This document shows positions 23,761 to 35,364 of a stretch of 64,000 nt of DNA, one piece after another. Source of the stretch: Sesamum alatum. Lineage: Eukaryota > Streptophyta > Magnoliopsida > Lamiales > Pedaliaceae. The stretch spans positions 22,921,395 to 22,985,394 of the forward strand of contig JACGWO010000004.1 in the NCBI GenBank assembly GCA_034509735.1, read 5' to 3'. The position numbers and the translations under genes were made by a program. The notes below the pieces were generated by a model. The model was not told the DNA's origin, made no database searches, and worked only from the letters and a program-made list of their open reading frames with translations. The number at the start of each line of letters is the position of its first letter. The first letter of the stretch is position 1.

Positions 23761-25117
23761 TCGCCTACTGTATCAGGGCCCGAGCGTTATAGGAGTCTCC
23801 TTTCATAGGACCTCCAGATATCATGCGGATGACCCCTTTCCGAGGGGGGTTGTCTTCCTCCGGTCCTCCTAAGGGACCCCCCTTACGAGCTTCCTCCTGA
23901 GGGGATTTGGAACCCACCTCACTAGGAGCTTTTCCTTTGTACGACTCTTTCTTCTGATAAGGACCTGTGCCCTTAGCCTTCTCCCGGCATACGAACTCTT
24001 GGAGATATCCATTTTTCACCAAGCATTCTATCTCACTCTTTAGATGCTGACACTCGTTCGTAGTATGCTTATATCATTGTGGAATTGACAGAACTTGTCA
24101 GACTTGTGCTGCGTGGGACCCATCCGGGCCCCTCGGGGCCAATTCAAAAATCCTTTACCTTTCATGGCCATGAAGGCTTGGGAGATGGGTGCATTCAATG
24201 GAGTATACACGGGAGTTCCCCTTTGGAACGAAAACTTTTTATCTCAAGATTCAACTTTTGATTTCTTGGCAACTCTTTTCTCATTCGTTTCCATCCTCTT
24301 CTCACATGGGATTTCCTTCTTGGAGGCCCGTGCCTCTTCCATATTGATGTATTTTGCTAGTATAGAAAAAAAGGCTATCAAAATCGGGTCCGGGCTTCTT
24401 GGCCAGGGACTTAAAGAAGTCACTGTCTAGAAGCCCTTGAGAAAAAACATTAGCCTTGACTTCTTGCGTGGATGCAGGGACCTTTAGGGTCGTGGTGTTG
24501 TACCTGTGTAGATAATCCCTCAGAGACTCAAAATCTTTTTGTCGAATAGTGAAAAGGCTGAGAGGGGTCTTGCAATGCTTCCTGCTACTAGCAAACTGAT
24601 GTAGGAATAATGAGCAGAACTCCTCTCGTCGATAGTTGGTTGAACCACTACTGGGCCGCGCAAGAAAATGTGGTGACAAACACCTGACACTTAATTCCAT
24701 CAGTGTACCTGTGAAGGAGACCCACATTCTCCAACCGAGACAGATGTTGCTGCGGGGGCCGCCGTGCAGGGGGAGCCTCCTCGCGTTCTCTTGAGCCCTT
24801 TGCCACCAGGGGGACTTTATGAGGCATCTGGGCCATCGCCGCCACAAGTGCGGTAGTTACTGGAGCCAACTGTGTGTGTATGGATGTAAAAATCTGTTGA
24901 ATGGTTGCCAGTAACCCCGGGGACAACCTATCCGAAGAGGCATCTAAGGAGGTGCTGTCACGAGGGGGATTTGACGGGGGATTTGTAAGACCAAAAGTTC
25001 CAGCCTCAGTGCGCCTGGTAGGAGTCAGGGGGGTCCTAGCCATCACTTCCAATGCCTAAGGGTCAGCTGCAGTGTCAGTTGCCTTCTGGTTTCTAGTCCG
25101 CTGTTAGAGATTTCCAT
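23761..25117 (-). pseudogene. E1 gag
   Basis: Minus-strand gag starting near the ATGGAAATCTC at 25117. The N-terminal half is Pro/Thr-rich (MARTPLTPTRR, ASSDRLSPGLLATIQQ). The capsid domain (24302-24700) shows FCSLFLHQFASSRKH, TPLSLFTIRQ and LRDYLHRYN, then NVFSQGLLDSDFFKSLAKKP, as in retrotransposon gag (PF03732). The C-terminal knuckle region keeps NECQHLKSEIECLVKNGYLQ. About half of the capsid start is lost in a deletion near 24650, and the frame is broken several times. Confidence 0.8.
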
Positions 25118-25140
25118 GGTCCTCACGTTTTTGTTCTATG

Positions 25141-25158
25141 TTCCCACAGATGGCACCA
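25141..25158 (-). other. E1 primer binding site
   Basis: On the element strand TGGTGCCATCTGTGGGAA lies two bases after the LTR end. E2 and EA have close versions at 40519-40535 and 42577-42594. The matching tRNA is not certain from sequence alone. Confidence 0.65.
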
Positions 25159-25160
25159 CT

Positions 25161-25864
25161 TGATGTGAGCAAAAAATGCTCGTTCTTTGGTATAACTTTG
25201 GGCTAGATAGATGTGGTCCTTGGGCCGATAGGTCAGAAAAAGGAACCTGCAAAAAAATACATTAGCACTCCAATGCTCAAGTCAGCAAACAATTTTGAAA
25301 AAATGTAAGCAAGAATGCATGAGAAAATAATGAGAATGATTGTGGTGGCTACAGCATAAAATAAGTGTGTAATGTTTCATGTCAGAGTACGTTACCCATT
25401 TAGGGGTAAAAAACCTGTATTTACAGGCGAAAGACTAGATGAGTCCTCATAGCGTAAGTAGTCCAATGTTGAGGGGACTCTAAGGAGACGGGTGTGGGAG
25501 GGCTTCTTGGTCTTCATATATTCGAATCCCCATAAAAGGGCTTACTTGGCCTGATTGGATAAGGGTGGATGATTTCTTGATCGTGGACCTCTCGAACTGT
25601 GTCTCTATCCACGTGGGACGATGACTATAGCCTCATTACTTACTTGGTTGCGCCCGTGGCCTATCCACGTGGGACGATGACTATAGCCTCGTTGCTTACC
25701 TGGTTGCCCCCGTGGCCTTGGGATGCTTCATTGGGTCGGACTTGAGATTTTAGAATGGGTTGGTCTAGTTGTTCGAGGTATAAGTCAAGCTACCCGGGCC
25801 TTCCTAACCTTCCTTGGGTTAGGCCTTATCTCCTTTCATGGGTCACTCGATTTGGGGCATATCA
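25161..25864 (-). repeat. E1 5' LTR (704 bp)
   Basis: The plus strand starts TGATGTGAGC and ends GGCATATCA. It contains two near-identical direct repeats of about 60 bp around CTATCCACGTGGGACGATGACTATAGCCTC (about 25608 and 25664), absent from the E2 LTR as a pair. The TATA region reads TGTAAATACAGG on the element strand, weaker than TATAAATA in E2. Confidence 0.85.
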
Positions 25865-25898
25865 GTATAAATATTTAAAAAGAAATCCAAAATACACT
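25865..25898. other. Duplicated host flank
   Basis: GTATAAATATTT...AATCCAAAATAC.CTCAC follows the E1 5' LTR and recurs after the E2 5' LTR at 41172-41208. Sharing of sequence outside the LTR means that E1 and E2 5' ends derive from one insertion that was later duplicated. Confidence 0.75.
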
Positions 25899-26560
25899 CA
25901 CTGAACGCAATTTGGTGGGACTTCGAATATTTCTTCTAGATCAAGTATGTGGTCCTAAGAATTCTTGCTTTTTACGAGCATGTCATCGACATAAACCTCC
26001 ATGTTTCACCCTATCTGAGCCTGGAATATCGTATCCACCAGGCACTGATAAGTGGGTCTGGTGTTCTTAAGCCCAAAAGGCATAGCCACATAGCAAAACG
26101 TCCCGGCCGATGTGATGAAACTCTCTTTTGGTCTTCGTGGGCCAGCATGATTTGGTGATACTCTTGTGAGGCATCCATCATGCTTATAAGCTCGCAACCC
26201 AAAGTAGAGTCCACCAACTGGTCAATGCGAGGGACAGGGTAAAACTCCTTTGGGCATGCCTTGTTAAGATCTCTGAAATCCACACACATCCTCCACTTCT
26301 TCTGGGTTTAGGGATAAGGACTACATTGGAAGGCCACTCTGGGAATTGTATCTCCTAGATGTGGCCTGCTTTTCAAGAGTTTTTCTATTTCTCCTTGGAT
26401 GATTTTATACTTTTCTAAACCAAAGTATCTCTTCTTTTTCTTAACAGGCTTTCTCGAAGGGTCGATGTTGAGGTGATACATTATAACACTGGGGTCAATG
26501 GCCTCCAGGTCTTGGGGGGACCAGGAGAACATGTCTATATTCTTTCATAAGCATTGTATT
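25899..26560 (-). pseudogene. E2 reverse transcriptase fragment
   Basis: Minus strand: LEAIDPSVIMYHLNIDPSRKPVKKKKR (26330-26520 region), DFRDLNKACPKEFYPVPRID, ISMMDASQEYHQIMLAHEDQ, a frameshift, [11 protein letters not shown] and MEVYVDDMLVKS with YVDD at 25982-25993. It is better preserved than the E1 version. It ends at the duplication breakpoint, and about 34 bp are deleted just before it. Confidence 0.8.
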
Positions 26561-27407
26561 AGGTCTTCTTTTAAGCGTCCCTCCAAATGAGACCCAATCA
26601 TCGTGGTCTTCCAAGGGATCTCAGGATCCAACTCTATAGATAACAATTCCTCGACGGGGAGGACCTTAGTGTGACCCTTTTCTCCAGTGGGATCCTCCTC
26701 GAAGGGGGATCTGGACAAATCAGGCTATTTGGCGGGAGCTGCACCTGATCCCCGACACTTGCGAACTTCTTCTAGGGGCAGCTCCAGCGCTCCACGCTTT
26801 TGGCCTTTACGTATGGCCTCCACATAGCATTTCCGAGACTACAGTTCATCTCCTTCTACTTCACCCACACCTCCCGGTACAAGGAATTTGACCTTCATGT
26901 GAAATGTAGAGATGACAGCTTACAAGGTGTTGAGAGTAGGTCTCCTCAAAATTACATTGTAGGCTGAGGGGGTATGCACCACCAAGAATTTTATCAAGCA
27001 TGTTCTTCACAGCGATCCCTGACCGAGGGAGAGGGGGAGAATAATCTATCCCCGAGGATGCACTATTTCTTCAGCAAATCTTTATAACGATGTGTCAATT
27101 TTTTTTCGAGGGGGACCTTTCCTAGCTGTATTTGATCATATGCCTCCCCAAATAGGAAATCCGCCGAATTGCCCAAGTCTACAAAGACCTGACTAACAGA
27201 GTAGTTTGTTGTCATGGCGAAGATCACTGGGGCGTCATTAAGGGAGAGATTCATGGTAGCTTTTTCTCTAGTTGTGAACTGAATGACCGGGGTACTAGCA
27301 AGAGTATCTACTTCTTGTATCTCCTCAGTGGAGTACCCCGATACTTCCCGTACGAGGTCTTTCCGAGCGTTATTGGAGTTTCCTCTCATAGGACCTCCAA
27401 ATATCAT
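26561..27407 (-). pseudogene. E2 protease region
   Basis: MIFGGPMRGNSNNARKD, VIQFTTREKATMNLSLNDAPVI and the active-site block VFVDLGNSADFLFGEAYDQ (27063-27407), followed with frame breaks by the TLPLSLG-type and STFHMKVKFLVPGG blocks (26870-27060). It matches E1 23103-23760 and keeps the segment before the active site that E1 lost. Confidence 0.76.
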
Positions 27408-27893
27408 GCGGATGATCCCCCTTCCGAGGGGGGTTGTCTTGCTCCCGTCCTCCCCGAGGGACTCCGCTTACGAGCCTCCTCAGAGGGGATTCAAAACCCA
27501 CCTCGCTGGGAGATTTTCCCTTTTACGACTCTTTTCTGATAAGGACCTGTGCCCTGAGTTTTCTCCCAACAAATGAATTCCTGGAGATATCCATTTTGTA
27601 CCAAGCGTTCTATCTCGCTCTTCAGATGCTGACACTAGTCTGTAGTATGCCCATGGTTATTGTGGAATCGATAGAACTTGTTAGGCTTGTGCATCCTGGG
27701 ACCCTCCCGGGCCCCTCGAGGCCGATTCAGCATCCTTTGCCCTCAATGGAGTATACACAGGAGTTCCCCTTTGGAATGGAAACTTCTTATCTTGAGAGTC
27801 GACCTTTGATTTCTTGGCAGCTCTTTCCTCCTTCGTTTCCTTCCTCTTCTCACCTCGGCCTTCTTTCTTGAAGGCTCGCACTTATTCCATATT
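27408..27893 (-). pseudogene. E2 gag C-terminus
   Basis: Basic tail KKEGRGEKRKETKEERAAKKSK (27780-27870) and the ECQHLKSEIERLVQNGYLQ knuckle region near 27590-27640, as in E1. At 27893 the sequence is cut by EB; it resumes at 39508 with the matching HQY/GATG sequence. Confidence 0.75.
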
Positions 27894-28431
27894 TGATGCC
27901 CTCTAAAATCTACCTGGTAAGCTCAAGAGCTAGAAGCGGGCCTCCGAGCAGGGCAGCCCAAGTAGGCCAAACCTTGTTTTGGCATAATAACAGTAAGTTA
28001 CTTATCCAGAAAGCCTCTCTTGCAATCACTGACCTGGCAGGCCCACGAAAAAGGCTCGTACAGCAAGCCTAGTCATCAAACAACAAGGATTCCAAATCAT
28101 ACAGGTGTAGAATACGTGGAGTCACGTCATAACTAAAAAACCTCATCTAAATTCCCAGAGAATTGGTTGGAATCTGTGTTCTTCTTAGTAGGTAACAACT
28201 TTCCCGGAAAACATGGCAGATGTGGTTAGGGTAATTCAAACGGCCATATCTCTGTGAATTCTTATCTGATTCATGCGTGGTTTGTTGAAGGAGATAGCTG
28301 ATTCCTTAAGGTTTCCATGTCCATACGGAACTGAACATAAATTCCCAAAAATATACACATAGACCATTATAAAATGACTGATTGCACAGTCATTTGTCAA
28401 GTAACTTTTTACTCTATTTTGCAACTTCACT
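27894..28431 (+). repeat. EB 5' LTR, 3' part deleted
   Basis: It matches the 3' LTR from TGATG...AATCTACCTGGT to TTGCAACTTCACT, then stops. The last roughly 245 bp of the LTR, the PBS and the start of the leader are missing; gag-like sequence follows at once. Confidence 0.82.
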
Positions 28432-29460
28432 CCAGTCGGTTCCGTCCCTGCTTCGTGTGGTAACCTTCCAGCCTTTGTGACCAACCCAGTCGCTGCTCCT
28501 GCAGTTTTAGATCCGCTCCTTTATGAATACCTTTGCCAGTTCACAGTAGAGACTATTCACTCAACTTTCTGCGGCTCCCAAGCAAGTGGTGCAGGACCAT
28601 TTTCTTAGCGGGAGCGAGGAGGAACACTAGGAAGTCAACCGATGGACGAACATGATCCTATTGAGCAGTAACAAGATAGATCCCTCCCTACTGGCTCTGC
28701 CAGCAAGGAGGCAGCCCCTTTGGCAAGCCCTTAAGAAGGAGGTGGTCGAGCTTCGCCAGTGGGTAACAAAGGATGCATTACCCGTATATCGCGACATTTC
28801 TTTCAGTGAGGACATCATGGTAGAAGAGCTCCCTACTCATTTCCGAGTAGCTTCCCATCTACTTGCCTACAATGGCACCACCGACCCTGCTACACATATG
28901 CATAAGTTCGAAAATGCAACCCTGTTGCATAAGTATACGGATGGTATTAAATGTCGTGTTTTTTCTACTATACTAACCAACTCTACTCAATGATGGTTTG
29001 ACCAGCTCTCAGCTGGATCAATAAGATCTTTTGTAGAGTTTAGCTCCTTTTCCTACTCCAGTTTGCTAGTAGCAAGAAGTACCGGAAATCGGCTATCAAC
29101 CAATGTTGTCCTGGAAGTCCCTACTACTCACCTGGAGGTGCTAATCAACGCACTCACCCAGGGACTCCGAGTAGGACCACTCTTCGAATCTTTAGCAAAT
29201 AAACCTACAACTAATTTCCATGAAGTACTAGCTCGCACAAAGAAGTACATGAATCTTGAAGATGCCCGGCTGGTTAGGAAGGGGGACAACAAGGACCAGA
29301 GGAGGGAAGGATAAAACTCCTCCACTCGCGCTATGAACAGAAGGAGGACCACTCCCACCAGCCGCCATTCTCGGAGGTGTGAGGAGTAGGGTCGTTGATC
29401 CTCCCATGAGGGAGCACAGAAGGGAAAAATTCCCGATTGAGGAATTTAGCCCAGAAAATA
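28432..29460 (+). pseudogene. EB gag
   Basis: After a short leader-like part, the frame from 28652 reads QALKKEVVELRQWVTKDALP, FRVASHLLAYNGTTDPATHM (domain start LxxYxGxTDPxxH) and FENATLLHKYTDGIKCRVF, then a stop at 28990. The capsid continues in pieces (WFDQLSAGSIRSF, LINALTQGLRVGPLFESLANKP) to 29314. This is the PF03732-type gypsy capsid. No zinc knuckle was recognised. Confidence 0.75.
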
Positions 29461-30060
29461 CTCTTGCTAAGGGGTAATTCATATGATTGCAGGAGGACTA
29501 CTAACGGGGACTGCAACAGAGCTAGGTGCACCCCATTCCCGTGCTGCTAGGGCAGTAATTGAGCTTGACCACAAGCCACCAGTAGGGGATCCTACGATCC
29601 ATTTCGGACCTGCTGAGATACAGGGAGTTCATTTACCTCATAATGATACACTTGTTATTTTTGCTACTCTGGCTCACTACACTTTTCAACGTATTTTTGT
29701 GGATTTTTGTAGTTTTGTAAAATATCCTCCTCTATGAGGTCTACTGGCAGTTAGAGCTTGGTGACATCCCACTGGAGCTGGTAGACACGTCATTGTATGG
29801 TTTTAAAGGGGAAGTTGTACACCCTCTTGGACAAAATCTTCTCCTCATATCCTTGGGGGTGGAGCCCAACTGGAAGACCAAGATGATTCGCTTCCTCGTA
29901 GTGGACAATGCCCTCAGCGTACAAACGTCATTTTTAGGACGACCTCGCTCTAAATGCCTTCCACACCATTGTCTCCACCTACCACATAAAGTTAAAATTC
30001 CCTACTGGAGCAGGAGTAGGGGAAGTCATAGGTGACCAATAACATTGCCCAAAAATGCTA
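29461..30060 (+). pseudogene. EB protease region
   Basis: GPAEIQGVHLPHNDTLVIFATLA and IFVDFCSFVKYPPL stand where FVDxGSSxDIL is expected, so the Asp remains but the Gly-Ser-Ser loop is lost. The following VVHPLGQNLLLISLGVEP, IRFLVVDNALSVQTSFLGRP and PTTHKVKIPYW-like blocks fit the region between protease and RT. Confidence 0.65.
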
Positions 30061-31100
30061 TGTCGAATCCATGAGAGGAGGCAGTAGGAAGGACATGGAG
30101 ATAGAGCTTCCCCAAACCCAACAGGGAGAAAGGAAAAAGACCTATGCAACACGATAAGCAAGGAAACGAGATTCCTGCTTGAGTTCAACCTGCCGAAGAG
30201 CTGTTGAGCATTCAGCTGGTACAAGGAGAGCAGGACAAGACATAAGGATTGGGTCCCAATTGAACCCTGACTTAGCAGGGCGACTAACCACCTTTCTACA
30301 GGAGAACTCAGATGTCTTCGCATGGTCAACCTAGGATCTAGTGGGTATTAGCCCAGCATTGCAGTACATAGCTTGAACATGGATCCAACCTTCTCTCCTA
30401 TAAAGCAAAAGAAGAGGCATTTCGGTCCTGAGAAGGACAAAGTTATCCAGGATGAGGTAAGCAAGCTCCTTGATGCAGGGAACATCAGGGAGATCCCATT
30501 TCCCCTAATGGTTGTCCAATGTGGTGCTTGTCCCTAAACCAAGTAACATTTCGGTCCTGAGAAGGACAAAGTCATCCAGGATGAGGTAAGCAAGCTCCTT
30601 GATGCAGGGAACATTAGGGAGATCCAATTCCCCTAATGGTTGTCCAATGTGGTGCTTGTCCTTCAACCAAGTAACAAATGGTGCATGCGCGTAGACTTCA
30701 GGGATGTGAATAAGGCCTATCCTAAGGATTTTATTCCCTTACCTCGTATAGACCAACTAGTGGATTCCACCCTCTGGTCATGAATTGTGAGTCTAATAGA
30801 TGCCTCACAGGCAGGCCGACCAACACATTGCAGACCTTGCTAAAACCTTCAACATACTTTAGTTTGCAGAAAAGTACCATATGAAGCTGAATCCAGCCTA
30901 ATGTGCATTCAATTTTCGAAGTGCCGATTTCTTGGCTATACGGTGACAGAGAAGGGTATTGACGTCAACCTAGAAAAATATGAGGAATCCAGGAGATGAA
31001 GCCTCCCACCTACCTCAATGAAGTGAGGAAACTTGCTGGCCGCATAGCTGCCTTTAGTAAATTCATATCCCGCTCGGCGGAGCGTAGCCTTTCTTTTTTT
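30061..31100 (+). pseudogene. EB reverse transcriptase, palm deleted
   Basis: LNMDPTFSPIKQKKRHFGPEKD, an internal 129-bp duplication (30418-30546 and 30547-30674), then MRVDFRDVNKAYPKDFIPLPRIDQLVDST. After SLIDASQA the frame jumps straight to QADQHIADLAKTF and KYHMKLNPA.CAF, FLGYTVTEKGID. The stretch that should hold FGLKNAxxTYQ and YVDD is absent, so this RT lacked its catalytic site. Confidence 0.78.
30418..30674 (+). repeat. 129-bp tandem duplication inside EB RT
   Basis: Two adjacent copies start CATTTCGGTCCTGAGAAGG at 30418 and 30547. They differ at a few sites, and the second has a one-base deletion. The period, 43 codons, kept the frame when it arose. Confidence 0.9.
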
Positions 31101-32000
31101 CAAGGCCTTAAGGAACGCCAAAGGACTTTGCATAGGACGAAACTTGCAAAAACAAGCCTTCCTAGATCTAAAGACCTACCTGGTCAAGCTGCCCTTGCTC
31201 ACTAAAGCCTTCACCAGGTGTGAAACATTTATACTTATACCTTGCTGCAGGTCATCATGCGGTGAGTTCCATGCTCATCAAGGAGGAAGATGGAATTATG
31301 AAAACCCATATACTATGTCAGCAAGGTATTACATGGCTCTGAGCAGTGCTACCCTAAGGTAGAAAAACTAGCATTTGCTTTGGTAACAACTAGTAGGAAA
31401 ACTACGACTTTTTCTTTTATTGCATTCTATTATTGTGCGAACTAACAACCCCCTGTGAACTATGTTAGGGACAATTGAGACTTCAGATAGGAATGATTAA
31501 AATGGGTTGTAGAGCTCAGCGACTTTGACATCTCTTACCAGCCCAGGACGACCATCAAGGCCTAGGTGCTTGCTGAGTGTATGACTAAAACTGCACCTAT
31601 CGAAGAAAACGAGGGGACATGGCTACACATGTGGATGGCTCCTCCACCTATACAAGTAGTGGAGTAGGTATCGTGTTGATTAGACCAGAAGGAGAATAAG
31701 CTAGGATCTGCTTGAGGTTCGACTTCAAGGCCTCAAACAATGAAGCTGACTACGAAGCCCTCATAGCAGACATTAAGATGGCATTGGACACAACGAACGC
31801 AACTGCTTACTTCGACTCCCAACTGGTGACCAACTAGGTAGGAGGCACATACTACGTTAAGGAGGACCATATAAAGGAGTATTTCCAGGAAGTAAGCGAC
31901 CTTAAGAGCAGGCTGAAGAGTTTTAAGCTCCACCAGATTCCCCACACTAAAAACACTAAGGCAGATTACCTTGCCTGGCTGGTCAGCTCCCTAGCTTACT
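31101..32000 (+). pseudogene. EB RNase H and second RNase H
   Basis: First RNase H pieces: AFLDLKTYLVKLPLLTKAF (31150-31210) and a decayed NPYTMSARYY / TNNPL.TMLG region to 31560. The second, archaeal-type RNase H is better kept: HVDGSSTYTSSGVGIVLIRP (31628-31690), SNNEADYEALIADIKMA (31735-31785), YFDSQLVTN and YYVKEDHIKEYFQEV. The order supports a Tat element. Confidence 0.75.
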
Positions 32001-33310
32001 ACAAACTCGTATTATCACTATAAGGACCCTCACTAAGGTTACTTTTTGACACTAAATGTGTACATCTTGCATATTAGCACAGATTGGAGGAAACCCCTCC
32101 TGGATTACCTATTGGAAGGAATCCTTTCTACTGATGAAAGTGGAAACAACCCCCCCTGAGGAGCTAAACAACTAAGTTTACCTTGCTTGGGAGGAATCCT
32201 CTACAAAGGGTAGCTCTTCTCCCAGCCCTACCTCCAATACCTATCAGCAGAGGAAGGCAGACATAAGAAATACATGAAGGATCCTGTGGATCCCATAGGT
32301 GGTGTGGCCTTTCAAGGGCCGGATACTTCTGGCTTACTCTCAAGAATGATGCAATAAACTGGGTGAGAAAGTGTGAACACTGCTAGAGACACGCCTCACT
32401 CATCCATGCACCAGTTGAGCCTTTCAAGGCCCTTTCAGCATCTTGCCATTTTCTCAGTGGGGGAATGGACATAGTAGGTCCTTTCCCAGTTACACAAGGA
32501 CAATGCAAATTTTTGCTAGTAGTAGTGGACTATTGCTCAGCAAATGAGTGGAGGCGGAACCTTTTACCAAGATCATAGAGAATGAAAGTGATCAAATTTT
32601 TGTGGAAAAACATCATATGTAGGTATGCTTACCTCGTGTTCTCATTTTTGACAATGGTTGCAGTTTCAAGGTTGGAAAATTCAAGAAATAGTGTGCTGAC
32701 ATGGGCATCCAACAATGCTTCACTTCAGTAGCCTACCCCCAAGCCATTGGACATATAGAAGTCACAAACAGGAATTTTGGGTGGCAAAGGCATCAAGACC
32801 AAGCTGGAACAATCAGGAGGGTAGGTGGAGGAACGCCCTGCCCGGTGTGTTGTGTTCTTATAGAACCACTCCCAGATCAACTATAGGAGAAAACTCCTTT
32901 CAACCTGGTGTATGGTCAGACGCCATAATCCCTTTGCTGAAGTAGGGCTAGAATCTTTCAGAATAAACAGCACTACGAAGCAGGAGGACAACGATGCACT
33001 GTTGCGTACCAACTTGGACCTCATTGATGAAATTCGAGAGGATGCTCAAACCAACATATAAGATACAACACAGAAGGTAGTCAATAACTACAGCAAAAGG
33101 GTGAAGAAGGAGAGAGTTTCCAAATGGGAGACCTCATGCTGAGACGAGTTAGTGCCTTAAAACCAGTACGAAAATTGGCTCCCAACTAGGAGGGTCCATA
33201 CAAAGTGAGCCGGATTGTCAAATTCAAAGCCTACTAGTTTGCAAGACGCAAATGGCAGAAAAGCTCTCCCAACCATGGAAACGTGTACAAGCCTCAGAAG
33301 TTTTAACCCT
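32001..33310 (+). pseudogene. EB integrase
   Basis: A zinc-binding remnant C-E-H-C near 32376, GMDIVGPFPVTQGQCKFLLVVVDY (32464-32535), KFLWKNIICRY and a frame-shifted core with NNASLQ.PTPK in place of the usual ANGQ block. The C-terminus reads DLIDEIREDAQ and NNYSKRVKKERVSKWE. There are many stops. Beyond 33310 coding sense is lost. Confidence 0.7.
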
Positions 33311-33478
33311 GAAACACCCTAGCTCTATACCATTACTTTACCACTGGCTTAATCAACATTTACTATTTAAATAAGAGCGGTTCCTACTCCCTTGCCCATC
33401 TTATGCTTTATGGACTGGTTAATAACCTTGCCAGGCATACACAGTCAATATGAGCCGCCCTTTCTGGCTTCCAGCTTT

Positions 33479-33625
33479 GATAAGCCGCCTTGCTAGCGCA
33501 CTCTTACTGCTTCGAGCCCTGATAAGCCCACCTTGCTGGTGCACTCTTACTGGCTTCGAGCCCTGATAAGGTTCCACCTTGCTGGTGCACTTCTACTTAG
33601 CTTTAAGAGCCCTAATAAGTTTCCC
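33479..33625 (+). repeat. EB tandem repeats (42-49 bp unit, 3 copies)
   Basis: Units start GATAAG at 33479, 33521 and 33565, with the shared core CCTTGCT(A/G)G(C/T)GCACT and GAGCCCT. The tract lies between integrase and the antisense gene, in the same place as the unrelated repeats of E1 and EA. Confidence 0.75.
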
Positions 33626-34600
33626 CCTGAAGGGCACCATCTTTGCTCACCTTATAGTTGAGAGCCTTTAATAAAATTTGCCTTCAACATGCATACTCAT
33701 TTAGCTATTAATATACTCATATATAATGGTACGCATATACTTCCATGCTACTTCGAGCTATCTTTCTATTTGCTATCTCTAGCACTTGCTTACTACCTAT
33801 TGCACAAGGTCTTGCTCTGTTTCTATTGAACAAAGTTAGCAGATGATGCCCACCAGTAATGCCAAGGTTAGAGCAAGGACCACCTGCCTTGTTGATGACA
33901 GGAGGATGCTGACTAGCCTGCCTGATCAGCAGCATGGGGTGATACCATCCAAGGTTTGGATACTATACATAGAAGGGCCCATCCCTGTTGTAAACAGATG
34001 CATTCCTACTTAAGCTAGAGAACCTTATAAACAAAGTTGTAATCATTCGCACATTTAGGTGTTTTGGCTAAAGGCCACTCTTTGCTAAAGCATACCTCCT
34101 AACAACTCTCTTTACTTTCTTTAAACGTGTAGGACAAGATTAGGACTGCTCAGTATTTACACTTAACTTTGTCTTGAAAGTCTCGTGCTCATCCCACTAC
34201 TTACCTGCAGGAAAAGCCTACTTAACAGACATATCACAAACATGGTAAGCTGGATATTCCCAGTAATTCTATTATCTAACCAAACAAACATCTTTCCAAG
34301 TAATAAAAGGACAAACATCTCCCCGGGAAATGCAGAAGCAGATATTATAAAACCATTCAGAGAAATGGGGGCATAGGGAGAAAATATAATTCAAGGCATC
34401 CAGATGTTAACAACCAAGCAAAATAAATAAATATTCAAAGCCCACAGCGTGGCAAATTTTAATTGGGACCTTAAAACCTCACACAGGAGGTACCAATATC
34501 CAAGAAAATTAAATTGTTTTTCTTGCAGATGGGGGGGCTTGGGTCCGAGGGGGCATGTTCATTTATTAGCAAGAGAGGGGACACATTTCGTTCACCACAG
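33626..34600. other. EB spacer downstream of integrase
   Basis: Non-coding internal EB sequence. I see no domain, RNA gene or strong repeat. The small open frames here (for example 33717-33935, 34185-34376) have no recognisable similarity. Confidence 0.5.
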
Positions 34601-35364
34601 ATCTGCAGGTGTAGGGGCTCTGATCTGAAAGGGGCCGCATCCTCCACCATCCTAACCAGTCACATCCAAAGACATCGGGTTGTCCCCAGTAGGGTGGGAC
34701 TTCAATGCACTGGAGCAGGTCCATCATCATCTAAATCAAGGGGCAGTGGCCAAGCCAGCATTCTCATCCAAGAAGGAAGGCCTCAACACCTACAATGAGG
34801 ATAGCCGACTGCAGCAATTTGGTGAGTGCAAGTCTGGAACCCATAATATTAGTACTTCAGGGCTTTGTCAACCAGCAATCTTTGGAAACTTAGGGGTCTT
34901 GGTGTAGCTCGCCAGGCGGCTCTACCAGATGACCTCCAACATCTCCCTGCCCTCCTTCGTTTCAGGGAACTAGTGGATCAATTCCTTCCTTTGCTTCTCC
35001 GCCTGCAACACTATATGTTCCAGATGAACGTGCAGGGCAGTGAGCTCCTCCCTCAGGTGGTGAGGCTGGAGGTATCTTCCTGATGCAATTCATCCCTTTT
35101 CTTGATTACCTCCCTCAGCCTGCAATCGACTTCCTCCAGCTCCTCCATCCTTTGAAGGGAGCCCTCGAACAAAGGGCCTCCCTGCTCCAGCCAGCTGAAC
35201 AGGCTGTCTCCTAGCACACACGCCTACGCATCCAACCATAGTAATCAGGCTTTTCAAGTTTATTACTATACACTAATGTACTTGGTACAGGAACTTACCC
35301 TACTGAGATGAGTAGCAAACAAACCAAGGGCTTGAGCCCTGGGAAAATTTTCTGCATATGTCCT

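Larger units (their letters stand above)
5148..25864 (-). mobile_element. E1: Ty3/gypsy Tat-type retrotransposon, split by copia C1
   Basis: Order on the minus strand from the right: 5' LTR (25161-25864), PBS, gag, protease, RT, RNase H, second RNase H, integrase (to 20083), then copia C1 (9238-20082), then tandem repeats, an antisense extra gene, PPT and 3' LTR (5148-5499). The flanking pentamers gtgta (5143-5147) and gtata (25865-25869) differ at one base and fit a target-site duplication. The second RNase H and the antisense gene point to the Tat lineage. All pol domains carry stops or frameshifts, and about 150 bp after the integrase core are missing at the right C1 junction. Confidence 0.85.

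Noticed and set aside
25865..25898. Coincidental AT-rich similarity to 41172-41208
   Set aside because: I considered chance, but ordered identity over about 35 bp next to equivalent LTR ends, followed by a shared RT-to-LTR block, makes duplication the better explanation; the chance explanation was rejected.
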